Shown: piece by piece, positions 41,289-51,246 of the stretch
Position numbering within the stretch: the first letter of the stretch is position 1
Layout of the letters: each line of letters starts with the position of its first letter
Assembly (NCBI GenBank): GCA_902805655.1
Contig: CADCTF010000111.1
Coordinates: forward strand, 1 to 51,300
Length of the DNA: 51,300 bases
Direction of reading: 5' to 3'
Source: an uncultured Acidimicrobiales bacterium
GTDB taxonomy: Bacteria > Actinomycetota > Acidimicrobiia > Acidimicrobiales > CADCTF01
Translations under genes and position numbers: made by a program
Notes under the pieces: generated by a model
Told to the model about the DNA's origin: nothing
Databases searched by the model: none
Seen by the model: the letters and a program-made list of their open reading frames with translations, nothing else

Positions 41289-42109
41289 CCGACGTTGACC
41301 CCCGACTCGCGGAGGATCATGTTCAGCCGGGCTTTGTCGTGGCGCTCACCCTCGGTCAGCCGCTTGATGATCAGCACGCACGGCAGGCCGAACTCACCCC
41401 CGGGGAACGTCTTGCGCCGGCTCGCCTGCACGCCGACGCTCCACGGGGGCACGACCCCGCGGCTGAGCTCCTCCCCCGTCTCGGCATCGATGACGGGGAT
41501 CGTGGGGTTGAGGATGACGCTCTCCCCGAGCACGCTGCCCCGGCACACCCGTGCGCCCTGGGTGATCATTGAGCGGCTGCCGATCATCACGTCGTCCTCC
41601 ACGATCACCGGCGCAGCCTGCGGGGGCTCGAGCACCCCCCCGATGCCCACGCCTCCTGAGAGGTGCACGTTGGCGCCCACCTGCGCGCAGGACCCCACGG
41701 TCGCCCAGGTGTCGACCATGGTGCCGGCACCGACCCGTGCACCGATGTTCGTGTAGCTCGGCATCAGGATGGCGCCGCGGTCGATGAAGGAGCCCCAGCG
41801 CGCCGAGGCGCCCGGAACGACCCGCACGCCGGCCGCCTGGTAGCCGGTCTTGAGCGGCAGCTTGTCGGCGAACTCGAAGGGGCCGACCTCGGTGGTCTCG
41901 ATCGCCGAGAGGGGGAACAGCAGCAGGATCGCCTGCTTCAGCCACTCGTGTACGACGACCCGGTCGTCGACGACCTCGGCCACCCTGGCCTCTCCCGTGT
42001 CGAGCAGCTCGATGGCCGACCGCACGGTCGCCATCGCATCTTCGTCACCGGCGGCCAGGTCGGCCCGGGTCTCCCACAGCGCTTCGATCTCGGATTGGAG
42101 GTCAGCCAT
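41285..42109 (-). CDS. dapD: Tetrahydrodipicolinate N-succinyltransferase
   Basis: 274 residues. The trimeric left-handed beta-helix of hexapeptide repeats is seen in MPSYTNIGARVGAGTMVDTWATVGS (in parts SYTNIGARVGAG and MVDTWATVGS). It adds succinate from succinyl-CoA to tetrahydrodipicolinate. TAGCCT 8 bases before the ATG suggests its own promoter behind the dapC hairpin. Confidence 0.95.
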   Translation of the reverse strand: MADLQSEIEALWETRADLAAGDEDAMATVRSAIELLDTGEARVAEVVDDRVVVHEWLKQAILLLFPLSAIETTEVGPFEFADKLPLKTGYQAAGVRVVPGASARWGSFIDRGAILMPSYTNIGARVGAGTMVDTWATVGSCAQVGANVHLSGGVGIGGVLEPPQAAPVIVEDDVMIGSRSMITQGARVCRGSVLGESVILNPTIPVIDAETGEELSRGVVPPWSVGVQASRRKTFPGGEFGLPCVLIIKRLTEGERHDKARLNMILRESGVNVG

Positions 42110-42117
42110 GGGCGGCG

Positions 42118-42123
42118 AGGCTA
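42118..42123 (-). promoter_or_regulatory. -10 candidate, promoter of dapD-dapE
   Basis: Minus-strand TAGCCT, 8 bases before the ATG at 42109, just past the dapC hairpin. Confidence 0.35.
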
Positions 42124-42134
42124 CCGGCCCGTCC

Positions 42135-42161
42135 AACGCCCGGTTTCGGGCACCGGGCGTT
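42135..42161 (-). terminator. Hairpin between dapC and dapD
   Basis: AACGCCCGG (42135-42143) and CCGGGCGTT (42153-42161) form a perfect 9-bp stem with a 9-base loop, 4 bases after the dapC stop. Terminator or attenuator; no T-run. Confidence 0.55.
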
Positions 42162-42165
42162 GCGG

Positions 42166-43278
42166 TCAGGCCGAGGCGAGGCGGCGGGCGACGAGCTCGA
42201 GGCGCTCGAGCGGCTGCACCATGGCCACCCGGACGTAGCCGGCCCCCTGCGGCCCGAAGGTGTCACCCGGGGTCACGAGCACGCCGCCGTCCACGGCCAG
42301 GCGCTCGGCATGGCCCCAGGCGTCGCCGTCGGGCGCCTTGGCCCACAGGTAGAAGCCACCCCCGGGCAGCTCGGGCCGGGGCCCCACACCGGCGAGCGTG
42401 TCGGCGAACCGCTCGAGCCGCTCGCGGTAGCGCTCGGCCTGCACGGCGACGTGGGCATCGTCGCCCAGCGCGACGACGGCCGCGGCCTGCACCGGGCCGG
42501 GCACCATGAAGCCGGCGTGCTTCCGTACCTCCCGGAGGTAGTCGACCAGGGCCTCGTCGCCGGCGTAGAAGCCCACGCGCACCCCCGCCAGGTTCGACCG
42601 CTTCGAGAGCGAGTGCACCGCCACGAGGCCGTCGGTGCCCTGGGACAGGATCGTCTGGCGCGGCCCCTGCCACGTGAACTCCACGTAGCACTCGTCACTG
42701 AACACCGGCACGCCGTGAGACCGACCCCAGGCCGCGGCCGCCTCGAGGTCGTCGATCTGACCGGCAGGGTTGCCCGGCGTGTTGACCCAGAGCAGCAGGG
42801 CTCGGGCCGCGTCGTCCTCACTGATGGCGCTGAGGTCGAGCCGCCAGTGCTCGTCCACCGGGACCGCCACGGCCCGGCAGCCGGCGAGGATCGCGCCCAT
42901 CTCGTAGGTGGGGTAGCTGATCGCCGGGTACAGCACCGTGTCCCGGTCAGGCGTGCGCAGCTTGAGGTACTGCGGAATGCACGCCACCAGCTCCTTGGTG
43001 CCGATGCACGCCGCGATCGCCGTGGAGGGCACATCGACGCCGAGCCGGCGCTGCATCCACTCGCTGGCCGCGTTGCGCAGCGCCACCGACCCGATCGACG
43101 CCGGATAGCCCCGCTCGGCCCCGGACTGCGCCAGCGCGTCGATCACGAACTGGGGTGGGGGGTCGTTCGGTGTTCCGACCGAGAGGTCGACCGCTCCCCC
43201 CTCGTGCCGTTGCGCCTTGGCCTTCATGGGCTCGAGGCGGTCGTAGGGGTACGGCGGTGGTTCGAAGCCAGCGGCCAT
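42166..43278 (-). CDS. dapC: Succinyldiaminopimelate aminotransferase
   Basis: 370 residues, PLP aminotransferase class I/II. Cofactor Lys in SLSKRSNLAG, NTPGNP motif, YLW-type tail. It forms N-succinyl-L,L-DAP from the keto acid. The context (dapD, dapE directly after it) supports the assignment. TAGAGT 7 bases before the ATG. Confidence 0.92.
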   Translation of the reverse strand: MAAGFEPPPYPYDRLEPMKAKAQRHEGGAVDLSVGTPNDPPPQFVIDALAQSGAERGYPASIGSVALRNAASEWMQRRLGVDVPSTAIAACIGTKELVACIPQYLKLRTPDRDTVLYPAISYPTYEMGAILAGCRAVAVPVDEHWRLDLSAISEDDAARALLLWVNTPGNPAGQIDDLEAAAAWGRSHGVPVFSDECYVEFTWQGPRQTILSQGTDGLVAVHSLSKRSNLAGVRVGFYAGDEALVDYLREVRKHAGFMVPGPVQAAAVVALGDDAHVAVQAERYRERLERFADTLAGVGPRPELPGGGFYLWAKAPDGDAWGHAERLAVDGGVLVTPGDTFGPQGAGYVRVAMVQPLERLELVARRLASA

Positions 43279-43285
43279 CCCCGGC

Positions 43286-43291
43286 ACTCTA
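43286..43291 (-). promoter_or_regulatory. -10 element, leaderless promoter of dapC
   Basis: Minus-strand TAGAGT, 7 bases before the ATG at 43278. Confidence 0.45.
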
Positions 43292-43307
43292 GGTGTGAGG
43301 CTCCGAC

Positions 43308-44585
43308 TCAGACCCGGAACTCGGCGACGCGAGCGGTGCCGGCCGGGTCGAGGCGGACGAACAGGCGCGTCCCACCCTCCTCGTGGGCCTCGGACAGCAC
43401 CTCGCCCTCGCGGTGCAGGGTGGCCACCACGTCCCCGCGGTCGAAGGGAACGACGACCTCGACCACGTCCGCCAGCTCCCGGAGCCGGTCGCCCAGGACC
43501 CGCACCAGGTCCTCCATGCCCTCACCCGTCTCGGCCGAGAACAGCACTGCACCAGGGAACTGGGCCAGGATCCCCTTCGCCTCTGGCGTGGCCATGTCCG
43601 ACTTGTTGAACGCGATCATCTCCGGGATGTCGGCGGCGCCGATCTGGCGAAGCACGGCGTGGACCGCATCGATCTGGTCGAGCGCGTGTACGGACGAGGC
43701 GTCCACCACGTGCAGCAGCAGGTCGCTTTCGGAGACCTCCTCGAGCGTCGACCGGAAGGCCTCTACCAGCTGGTGGGGCAGCTTGCGGATGAAGCCCACG
43801 GTGTCGCTCAGCAGCACGGTCTCACCGCCCGGCAGCTGCATGCGACGGGTGCGCGGGTCGAGCGTGGCGAACAACCGGTCCTCGGCGACCACGCCCGCAT
43901 CGGTGAGCCGGTTGAGCAGCGTGGACTTCCCGGCGTTGGTGTAGCCGACGATGGAGACCGTCTGGTTGGGCCCGGCCGTCCGCTGCTTCCGTTGCGTCTG
44001 GCGGTGCTGGCGAAGCGCCTTGAGGTCGGTCTCGAGCTTCTGCATGCGGCGCACGAGGCGACGGCGGTCGACCTCGAGCTGCGTCTCTCCGGGACCGCGC
44101 GTGCCGATGGCGCCACCGGCGCCGAAGCCGGCGCGCTGCTGGGCCAAGGAGGTCTGACGGCCCCGGAGCCGGGGCAGCCGGTATTGGAGCAGGGCCAGCT
44201 CGACCTGGGCCTTGCCCTCCTGGGTGCGCGCGTTCTGGGCGAAGATGTCGAGGATCACCGCGGTGCGGTCGATCGCCGTGCGACCGAGGATCTTCTCGAG
44301 GTTGCGCTGCTGGCCGGGTGTGAGCTCGTCGTCGAACACCACGGTGTCGGCATCGACCTCGAGGGACACCTCCCGTAGCTCCTCGGCCTTGCCCTTGCCG
44401 ATGTAGGTCGCCGCGTCGGGCACGGATCGGCGCTGCACGATCCGGGCCAGGACGTCGGCTCCGGCGGTGGTGATCAGCTGGGCCAGCTCGTCGAGGTGGG
44501 CCTCCACGTCGTCGGGGGATGCCGGCGGGATCACCACCCCCACCAGGACGATCTTCTCCCGGAACGACCGCTCGATCAGGGACAT
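43308..44585 (-). CDS. hflX: HflX GTPase (ribosome-associated)
   Basis: 425 residues. HflX N-domain (YIGKGKAEEL, DDELTPGQQRNLE), then the G domain: G1 GYTNAGKS, G3 DTVGFIRKLP, G4 NKSD. It binds the ribosome and splits stalled complexes. The ATG overlaps the dapF stop region by 10 bases. Confidence 0.96.
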   Translation of the reverse strand: MSLIERSFREKIVLVGVVIPPASPDDVEAHLDELAQLITTAGADVLARIVQRRSVPDAATYIGKGKAEELREVSLEVDADTVVFDDELTPGQQRNLEKILGRTAIDRTAVILDIFAQNARTQEGKAQVELALLQYRLPRLRGRQTSLAQQRAGFGAGGAIGTRGPGETQLEVDRRRLVRRMQKLETDLKALRQHRQTQRKQRTAGPNQTVSIVGYTNAGKSTLLNRLTDAGVVAEDRLFATLDPRTRRMQLPGGETVLLSDTVGFIRKLPHQLVEAFRSTLEEVSESDLLLHVVDASSVHALDQIDAVHAVLRQIGAADIPEMIAFNKSDMATPEAKGILAQFPGAVLFSAETGEGMEDLVRVLGDRLRELADVVEVVVPFDRGDVVATLHREGEVLSEAHEEGGTRLFVRLDPAGTARVAEFRV

Positions 44586-45331
44586 GTGACCTCCACGGTG
44601 GCGATGCGCTGAGTGGGGCCGGTCAGGCGGGCCCGCTCGCCGTCGAGGTCGACCACGAGGTCCCCTCCTGGATTCCGCACGGTGACGTGGTTCCCGCTGA
44701 GGCCCCAGGCCCGCGCCGCCACGGCCGACGCGCAGCTACCCGTGCCGCATGCCTCGGTGATGCCCACGCCGCGCTCGTGCACCCGCATGGTGAGGTGGTC
44801 CGGGCGGTCGACGGCCACCAGCTCCAGGTTCACGTCGGCGTGGTGCCGCCCCAGGTCGAGCAGGTCCTGGCCGGCGTCGAGCAGTACGAGATGCGGGTTG
44901 CCCATGTCCACCTCCGCCCTTCCCGGCTCAGCCCGGACCATGCGGGCCGAACCCATGTCGACGCTCACGGAGCGGAGTCCCGGCTGCTGCTCGGGGTGCA
45001 CGACCAGCTCCCGAATGCCCCCGGGCGTGGCGATGCGCAGCTCCGGTCCGGTGTGCACGCCGAGGTCCACGACGGTCTGGGCCATGCAACGGATGCCGTT
45101 GCCGCTCATCTCGGCCGGGCTGCCGTCGGCGTTGTGCAGGTCCATGGTGAGGTCCGCGCCGCCGGTGCCCGCGAGCACCCGGATGAAGCCGTCTGCGCCG
45201 ACACCACGGCGGCGTTCGCACAGCTGAACCGCGAGCGCGCCCGCGCTGGTAGCAAGCTCGTCGCCGAGATCGACGAGCACCAGGAAGTCGTTGCCCAGGC
45301 CGTGGGCCTTGGTGAGCTTCAGGACCGGCAT
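44576..45331 (-). CDS. dapF: Diaminopimelate epimerase
   Basis: 251 residues. KAHGLGNDFL, the two catalytic Cys in SGNGIRC and EACGTGSCA, and MGNPHLV. It converts LL- to meso-DAP. The start ATG overlaps the miaA end by 13 bases, and its end overlaps hflX by 10, so these three are tightly packed. Size and motifs are standard. Confidence 0.96.
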   Translation of the reverse strand: MPVLKLTKAHGLGNDFLVLVDLGDELATSAGALAVQLCERRRGVGADGFIRVLAGTGGADLTMDLHNADGSPAEMSGNGIRCMAQTVVDLGVHTGPELRIATPGGIRELVVHPEQQPGLRSVSVDMGSARMVRAEPGRAEVDMGNPHLVLLDAGQDLLDLGRHHADVNLELVAVDRPDHLTMRVHERGVGITEACGTGSCASAVAARAWGLSGNHVTVRNPGGDLVVDLDGERARLTGPTQRIATVEVTCP

Positions 45332-46254
45332 CTCGACGCCCAGTCTCCCAGCAGGGCCGGCAGGACGGCGACAGGATTCCCCACCGCGTGGTGCCAGACG
45401 ATGCGCGGGTCGCGTCCGAACCACGAGCGCTGCCGGCGGGCGAGGTGCCGGGTGCGCCGGACGGCCTCTGCGATCGCCGTCTCCAGGTCCGCACCGTCCT
45501 CCAGATGCCCGAGGAGCTCCCGGTAGCCCAGCGCCTGGCGGGCGGTGCGGGACAGCGCGGAGCCGTGCTGGTCGACCAGCGACCGCACCTCGTCGAGAAG
45601 ACCCCCGGCGACCATGGCGTGGAACCGCCGCTCGATCCGTTCGGCCAGCACGGGTCGAGGCACGTCCAGGCCGGCCAGCAGGAAGCGCGTCTCGGGATAG
45701 GCCTGCAGGCCCGGACCGAACGAGGAGAACGGCCGCCCGCTCCCGAGCGTGACCTCCAAGGCCCGCACAACGCGACGCCGGTTGCCCGGCTCCATGCGGC
45801 CCGCCGCCACGGGATCGAGCCGGGCCAGGCGGTAGTGAAGCGCAGGCGTGTCCTCGAGCGCTTCGAGATCGGCCCGCACCTCGGGAAACCGGCCGGGCAC
45901 CTCGAAGTCGTCCACCACGGCTTGGACGTACAGCCCGGTGCCGCCCACGACGAGAGCCCGGTGCCCCCTCGCCTCGATGCCCTGCAGAGTCTCGGCGAAG
46001 GCCTGCTGATACCTGGTGACGGTGAAGTCGTCGGTCGGCTCCACCAGATCGAGCAGGTGGTGTGGCACCTCGGCCCGCTCGGCCGCGGTCGGCTTGGCCG
46101 TGCCGATGTCCATGCCGCGGTAGACCTGCATGGAGTCGGCCGTCACCAGCTCGACGTCGGGCCACGTGCGGGCCACCTCCAGGGCGACGTCGGACTTGCC
46201 CGAGGCGGTGGGACCGACCAGCACCAGGTGCGGCCGCTCGGGCCCTTCGCTCAG
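45319..46254 (-). CDS. miaA: tRNA dimethylallyltransferase
   Basis: About 311 residues. P-loop [24 protein letters not shown], and TRXY-type [13 protein letters not shown]. It prenylates A37 of tRNAs that read UNN codons; miaB, directly upstream, completes the ms2i6A change. Start uncertain: GTG at 46224 would cut the first strand of the fold (HLVLVG) to LVG. CTG at 46254 overlaps the miaB stop as CTGA and keeps it. No ATG, GTG or TTG fits between. Confidence 0.92.
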   Translation of the reverse strand: MSEGPERPHLVLVGPTASGKSDVALEVARTWPDVELVTADSMQVYRGMDIGTAKPTAAERAEVPHHLLDLVEPTDDFTVTRYQQAFAETLQGIEARGHRALVVGGTGLYVQAVVDDFEVPGRFPEVRADLEALEDTPALHYRLARLDPVAAGRMEPGNRRRVVRALEVTLGSGRPFSSFGPGLQAYPETRFLLAGLDVPRPVLAERIERRFHAMVAGGLLDEVRSLVDQHGSALSRTARQALGYRELLGHLEDGADLETAIAEAVRRTRHLARRQRSWFGRDPRIVWHHAVGNPVAVLPALLGDWASRCRS

Positions 46255-47627
46255 ACGGCAACCACCGGGATCATCGTGCGATGCCGGGGCTTGGCCGTGA
46301 CTGCGAGCAGCTCGCCCATGAGGTGGTGCGGGGCCGCCCGCGTGACGCGTACGTCGGCGAACGTGCCCGGTGCCAAGGGGGCGCTCGGGAAGTGGATCAG
46401 CTTGTTCTGGCGGGTGCGCCCGGCCAGCACGGCGGGGTCCTTCCGGCTCGGCCCTTCCACCAGCACCTCTTCGGTGAGGCCGACCCGCCGCTCGTGTCGG
46501 GCCAGCGCCGACCGCTCAACCACCACCTTGAGCCGGGCGAAGCGCTCGGCGATCACTTCGGCGGGCACGAACCGGTCGGTGAGCTCGGCCGCCTCGGTGC
46601 CGGGCCGGGGGCTGAACACGAACGTGTAGGCGCTGTCGTACTCGGCCTCCGCCACGACCTCGAGCGTGCGCTCGAAGTCGGCGTCGGTCTCCCCTGGGAA
46701 GCCCACGATGATGTCGGTGGTCACGGCCAGGCCAGGCACCGCTTGGCGCGCCGAGACGAGCTTCTCGAGGTAGCGCTGGGCCGTGTAGCCGCGATGCATG
46801 GCGGCCAGGATGCGGTCGCTACCCGACTGGAGCGGGTAGTGGAGGTGCTCGCACACGGTGGGCACCTCCGCCATGGCCGCGATGGTCTCCGGCCGCAGGT
46901 CCTTCGGGTGGGGGCTGGTGTATCGCACTCGACGGATGCCCTCCACCTCGCCCACGGCCCGCAGGAGCTCGGAGAACAGCGGCCGTCGCCGGGTGAGGTC
47001 GCGCCCGTAGGAGTTGACGTTCTGACCGAGGAGCGTGACCTCCACGGTGCCGGTCGCGGCCAGCGAGCGCACCTCCCCCACCACATCGTCCACCGGGCGG
47101 CTGATCTCGCGCCCCCTCACTGACGGCACGATGCAGAAGGCGCAGGCGTTGTCGCAGCCGATCTGGATGGTGACCCACGCGGCGTACGGCACGTCACGCC
47201 GCACCGGAAGGGCGCTCGGGAAGGCGTCGCCCTCCTCGAGGATCTCCATGACCGGCCCCTCGCCGGCGGCCGCCCGCCGGAGCAGGTCGGCCGCGCTGGC
47301 CACGTTGTGGGTGCCGAAGACGGCGTCCACGAACGGGGCACGCTCTTGGATGAGGCCCTGGTCCTTCTGAGCCATGCAGCCACCCACCGCGATCTGCAGA
47401 CCCGGTGAACGATCCTTCAACGACTTCAGGTGACCCAGGGTGCCGTACAGCTTGTTGTCGGCGTTCTCACGGATCGTGCACGTGTTGAGCACGACGACAT
47501 CGGCGTCGTCCGCCGATTCGGTGGCGACCATGCCCTCGGCCTCCAGCAGCCCGGCGATGCGCTCCGAGTCGTGCTCGTTCATCTGGCACCCGAAGGTACG
47601 AACGATGTACCGCCTGGGCGTCGACAT
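46251..47627 (-). CDS. miaB: tRNA methylthiotransferase MiaB
   Basis: 458 residues. N-terminal UPF0004 domain with three Cys ([26 protein letters not shown]), radical-SAM CxxxCxxC ([12 protein letters not shown]), C-terminal TRAM domain. It adds the methylthio group to i6A37. A GATACT lies 9 bases before the ATG, so it may start its own transcript after the recA terminator. Confidence 0.96.
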   Translation of the reverse strand: MSTPRRYIVRTFGCQMNEHDSERIAGLLEAEGMVATESADDADVVVLNTCTIRENADNKLYGTLGHLKSLKDRSPGLQIAVGGCMAQKDQGLIQERAPFVDAVFGTHNVASAADLLRRAAAGEGPVMEILEEGDAFPSALPVRRDVPYAAWVTIQIGCDNACAFCIVPSVRGREISRPVDDVVGEVRSLAATGTVEVTLLGQNVNSYGRDLTRRRPLFSELLRAVGEVEGIRRVRYTSPHPKDLRPETIAAMAEVPTVCEHLHYPLQSGSDRILAAMHRGYTAQRYLEKLVSARQAVPGLAVTTDIIVGFPGETDADFERTLEVVAEAEYDSAYTFVFSPRPGTEAAELTDRFVPAEVIAERFARLKVVVERSALARHERRVGLTEEVLVEGPSRKDPAVLAGRTRQNKLIHFPSAPLAPGTFADVRVTRAAPHHLMGELLAVTAKPRHRTMIPVVAV

Positions 47628-47668
47628 GGGTGGCCCAGTATCGCGCCCCCTTGCGAGGGACGGGCCCG

Positions 47669-47716
47669 CCCGGTAGCCCCGAGCCGGTCGCAGCCGCTCG
47701 GGTCGGGGCTACCGGG
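47669..47716 (-). terminator. recA terminator hairpin
   Basis: CCCGGTAGCCCC (47669-47680) and GGGGCTACCGGG (47705-47716), a perfect 12-bp stem with a 24-base loop that can itself pair (CGAGC/GCTCG). It lies 6 bases after the recA stop. No T-run. Confidence 0.7.
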
Positions 47717-47722
47717 AAGCGC

Positions 47723-48766
<1,044 letters not shown>

Positions 48767-48848
48767 TGTTTTCCCTCCGGGTCGTTCGCTCGTTACCTGG
48801 GCCCCACCCTACGAAGGGGGTGTGACAAGGAGTTCCAACAGCGTAACT

Positions 48849-48864
48849 TCGAACGGGCGTTCGG
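48849..48864. promoter_or_regulatory. SOS box (LexA site) of recA
   Basis: TCGAAC-GGGC-GTTCGG, perfect GAAC-N4-GTTC. It sits 83 bases before the recA GTG, upstream of a -10 TACGCT (48840-48845 on the minus strand). Confidence 0.8.
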
Positions 48865-48888
48865 TGGTGGAGCCTGGCCCAGCTCTGC

Positions 48889-49188
48889 TCAGGCCCGGCG
48901 GTCCGACACCACCCACGAAGCCACCGCGCTCGCGCCGGCGGCCGTGAGCACCGCCGGCCAGGCCCCGATCTTCTTGGCCAGCGGATGCGACGCACCGAAG
49001 CCGCCGAGGTAGACGGCACTGAGCAGCGCGGTGCCCGCCGGGCCGGAAGTGGCCATCCAACGCCGCCCCGCGACCACCCCGCCTGCGGCCAGGACGGCAC
49101 CGCCCAGCGGCCGGACCTTGGTCTGGCGGGCGACCAGGTAGCCGCCGACGAGCGCGCCGGCGACGATGGGTGCGGTGGGGATGGCCAT
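48889..49188 (-). CDS. Small membrane protein, 99 aa
   Basis: Hydrophobic and Gly/Ala-rich, with three or more short helices (IVAGALVGGYLVA, AVLAAGGVVAG, ALLSAVYLGGFGAS). The last part (AGASAVASWVVSDRR) ends basic. No family recognised. TAGCGT 7 bases before the ATG. Confidence 0.7.
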   Translation of the reverse strand: MAIPTAPIVAGALVGGYLVARQTKVRPLGGAVLAAGGVVAGRRWMATSGPAGTALLSAVYLGGFGASHPLAKKIGAWPAVLTAAGASAVASWVVSDRRA

Positions 49189-49195
49189 GCGAGCG

Positions 49196-49201
49196 ACGCT
49201 A
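49196..49201 (-). promoter_or_regulatory. -10 element, leaderless promoter of the 99-aa protein gene
   Basis: Minus-strand TAGCGT, 7 bases before the ATG at 49188. Confidence 0.45.
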
Positions 49202-49253
49202 CCCGCCTCGTCTCGGCCGGCCAGCCCTGCAAATGCTGGGCCGCGCCAGCTGT

Positions 49254-50243
49254 TCAGCGATCGAGGTCGGCGGCCGTGACCTCGTGGCGGAGCGGCTCGC
49301 CGCGCACCCAGGCCTCCAGGTTGGCCGCGAACAGGTCGGCCGCACGGGCGTAGCGGCCGGCGCCGCTGGCCGAGGCGTGCGGCGTCACCGTCACCCGGGG
49401 ATGGACCCACAGGGGGTGGTCAGCCGGAAGCGGCTCGGTGGCGAAGACGTCGAGCAGCGCCGCGTCCGGCACGCCCCGGTCGAGGGCGCGCAGCAGCGCC
49501 TCCTCGTCGACCAGAGCTCCTCTCCCGACGTTGACGAGCACCGAGCCGGGTCCCATCCGACCCAGGAAGTCCTCGTCCACCATGTGCCTCGTGGCTGCGG
49601 TGGCCGGCGCAGCCAGCACCACGATTTCGGCCTCCGGGAGAGCGCTCGCGACGTCGTCCGGCCCGATCATCTCGTCGACCGGCTCGTCCCCCACCGGGTT
49701 GCGGCGGACGCCGGTGACCGTTGCGCCGAACGCCCGAGCCCGCACGGACACCTCGGCACCGATGCTGCCGAGGCCCACCACGAGCCAGCGGGTGCCGGCC
49801 ACCTCCCGGAAGTCCCGGCGGTCCCATCGCCGGGCCCGTTGCGCCTCGTGCCACTGCTCGGCGCCCTGGTAGTGGTCGAGGACGACCCGGAGCACGTGCT
49901 CGGCGATGGAGACGGACTGCACGTGCGATGTGGTGAGGCGAACTCCACGACGCACGAGGTCACCAAAGACGGGAGCGTCGGTGCCGGCGGCCGAAGACTG
50001 GAGCCAGCGCAGCGACTGGGAGCGCATCGCCAAGCCGAAGAACGGACGGGTCGGCGCACCCGGATCGAACAGGTCCGACGTCGCCCAGGCCACTTCCGGC
50101 TTGGCCTCGTCGCGGGCGACCTCGCCGTCGTCACCCACGATGCGGCCGTCGGCTTGCATGCGAAGGAGCCGGGCGCCGGGGGCCGCCCCGAGCACCAGCG
50201 GTCCGAACCCGTCGTGAGCGGTCGAGGTCAGGAGGATGTCCAC
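49254..50243 (-). CDS. D-2-hydroxyacid dehydrogenase
   Basis: 329 residues. Rossmann motif VVGLGSIGAEV, the substrate-binding Arg in NVGRGALVDE, catalytic Glu in FATEPLP and His in TPHASASG. Family members reduce 2-ketoacids with NAD(P)H; the substrate is not clear from the sequence. TACAGT 7 bases before the GTG. Confidence 0.92.
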   Translation of the reverse strand: MDILLTSTAHDGFGPLVLGAAPGARLLRMQADGRIVGDDGEVARDEAKPEVAWATSDLFDPGAPTRPFFGLAMRSQSLRWLQSSAAGTDAPVFGDLVRRGVRLTTSHVQSVSIAEHVLRVVLDHYQGAEQWHEAQRARRWDRRDFREVAGTRWLVVGLGSIGAEVSVRARAFGATVTGVRRNPVGDEPVDEMIGPDDVASALPEAEIVVLAAPATAATRHMVDEDFLGRMGPGSVLVNVGRGALVDEEALLRALDRGVPDAALLDVFATEPLPADHPLWVHPRVTVTPHASASGAGRYARAADLFAANLEAWVRGEPLRHEVTAADLDR

Positions 50244-50250
50244 CGCGCCG

Positions 50251-50256
50251 ACTGTA
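50251..50256 (-). promoter_or_regulatory. -10 element, leaderless promoter of the 2-hydroxyacid dehydrogenase
   Basis: Minus-strand TACAGT, 7 bases before the GTG at 50243. Confidence 0.45.
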
Positions 50257-50268
50257 CGAGTCGCGACC

Positions 50269-51246
50269 TCAGCGGTTGATCGCCTGCAGCTGTGCCACCC
50301 GCAGCTCGAAGTCGGTGGTCGAGGAGAGCTCGCCGAGGTCTCCGCCCACCCCGAGGTTCGACGTCCACGTCACGTGCCAGTGCACGGTGGCCGAGACGGC
50401 GAACACCTCACCCGGCTCGCCGACCGAGGTGCGTTCGTAGGTGTAGGCGCAGGACGGCCTCTGCACGGCGTCGGCCCGTGCGGGGTCGTAGGGCGTTCCG
50501 GGGTTGTCGCAGGTCCAGGGGCTACCGGTGCCCATGTCCCACACCACCCGCGCCGGGGTGGCGGTGACGGTGGACGTCACCGGACCGGCGGTCGCCGTGG
50601 CGGACATGGTCTCCCAGCCGTCGTCCAGCCACAGCCACACCGGCACCCGCACGATCTGTGTGTGGGCGGGATCCGGGCTGGTCTGCGCGCCGGGGGCCGG
50701 CAGCTCGAAGGTGGCCACCTGCAGCTCGGCCAGGATCCTCGGATCGATGCCGCCGGGTGCACCACGGGCGGTGGCGGCGATGCGCTCGGCCGGGCCCCAC
50801 ACGAGCCAGGCGGACGATGTCATCCGGCGGGACTCCACCTCCAGGCACTGGCGAAAGACCAGCTCGCCGTCGCCGACGTCCTCTGCGCTCACCCGGCCCT
50901 CGAAGTAGCCGTGCGCATCGACGCTCCTGCCGTCCACCAACGCCGACTCACCTCCGAGCGGGCGGAGGTGCGTGCACACGATGGCCGGCGGCTGGGGCCG
51001 CGGCCCCGCCGGCCGGCGGTAGGTGCCTCGCCGCCAGCGGCGGCCGCTCGTGCTGTTGGTGACCACCGAGCTGGGCGAGCCAGCTTCTGACTGGCTGTGT
51101 CCAGCGCTGGCTCTGCCGCCGTTGCCAAGGACCGAGCCGCCGACACTGTTCTCCCCGGTGACGAAACCAGCGCTGGCGCCAACCGGAGCAGCCGCCGCGA
51201 CGGCAAGGGCCAGCGCTACGCCGGCACCCAGCATCAGACGGCGCAT
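50269..51246 (-). CDS. Secreted protein of unknown function
   Basis: 325 residues. A signal peptide (MRRLMLGAGVALALAVAAAA) is followed by APVGASA, a likely cleavage site. The mature part is beta-rich with several Trp (VWLWLDDGWETM, VVWDMGTGSPWTCDNPG) and paired Cys. Similar actinobacterial proteins are found near pilus or surface loci (recall only). A GTG at 51264 with GAGAGGG 9 bases upstream is the other start; the gene may extend no further, as the window ends at 51300. Confidence 0.8.
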   Translation of the reverse strand: MRRLMLGAGVALALAVAAAAPVGASAGFVTGENSVGGSVLGNGGRASAGHSQSEAGSPSSVVTNSTSGRRWRRGTYRRPAGPRPQPPAIVCTHLRPLGGESALVDGRSVDAHGYFEGRVSAEDVGDGELVFRQCLEVESRRMTSSAWLVWGPAERIAATARGAPGGIDPRILAELQVATFELPAPGAQTSPDPAHTQIVRVPVWLWLDDGWETMSATATAGPVTSTVTATPARVVWDMGTGSPWTCDNPGTPYDPARADAVQRPSCAYTYERTSVGEPGEVFAVSATVHWHVTWTSNLGVGGDLGELSSTTDFELRVAQLQAINR

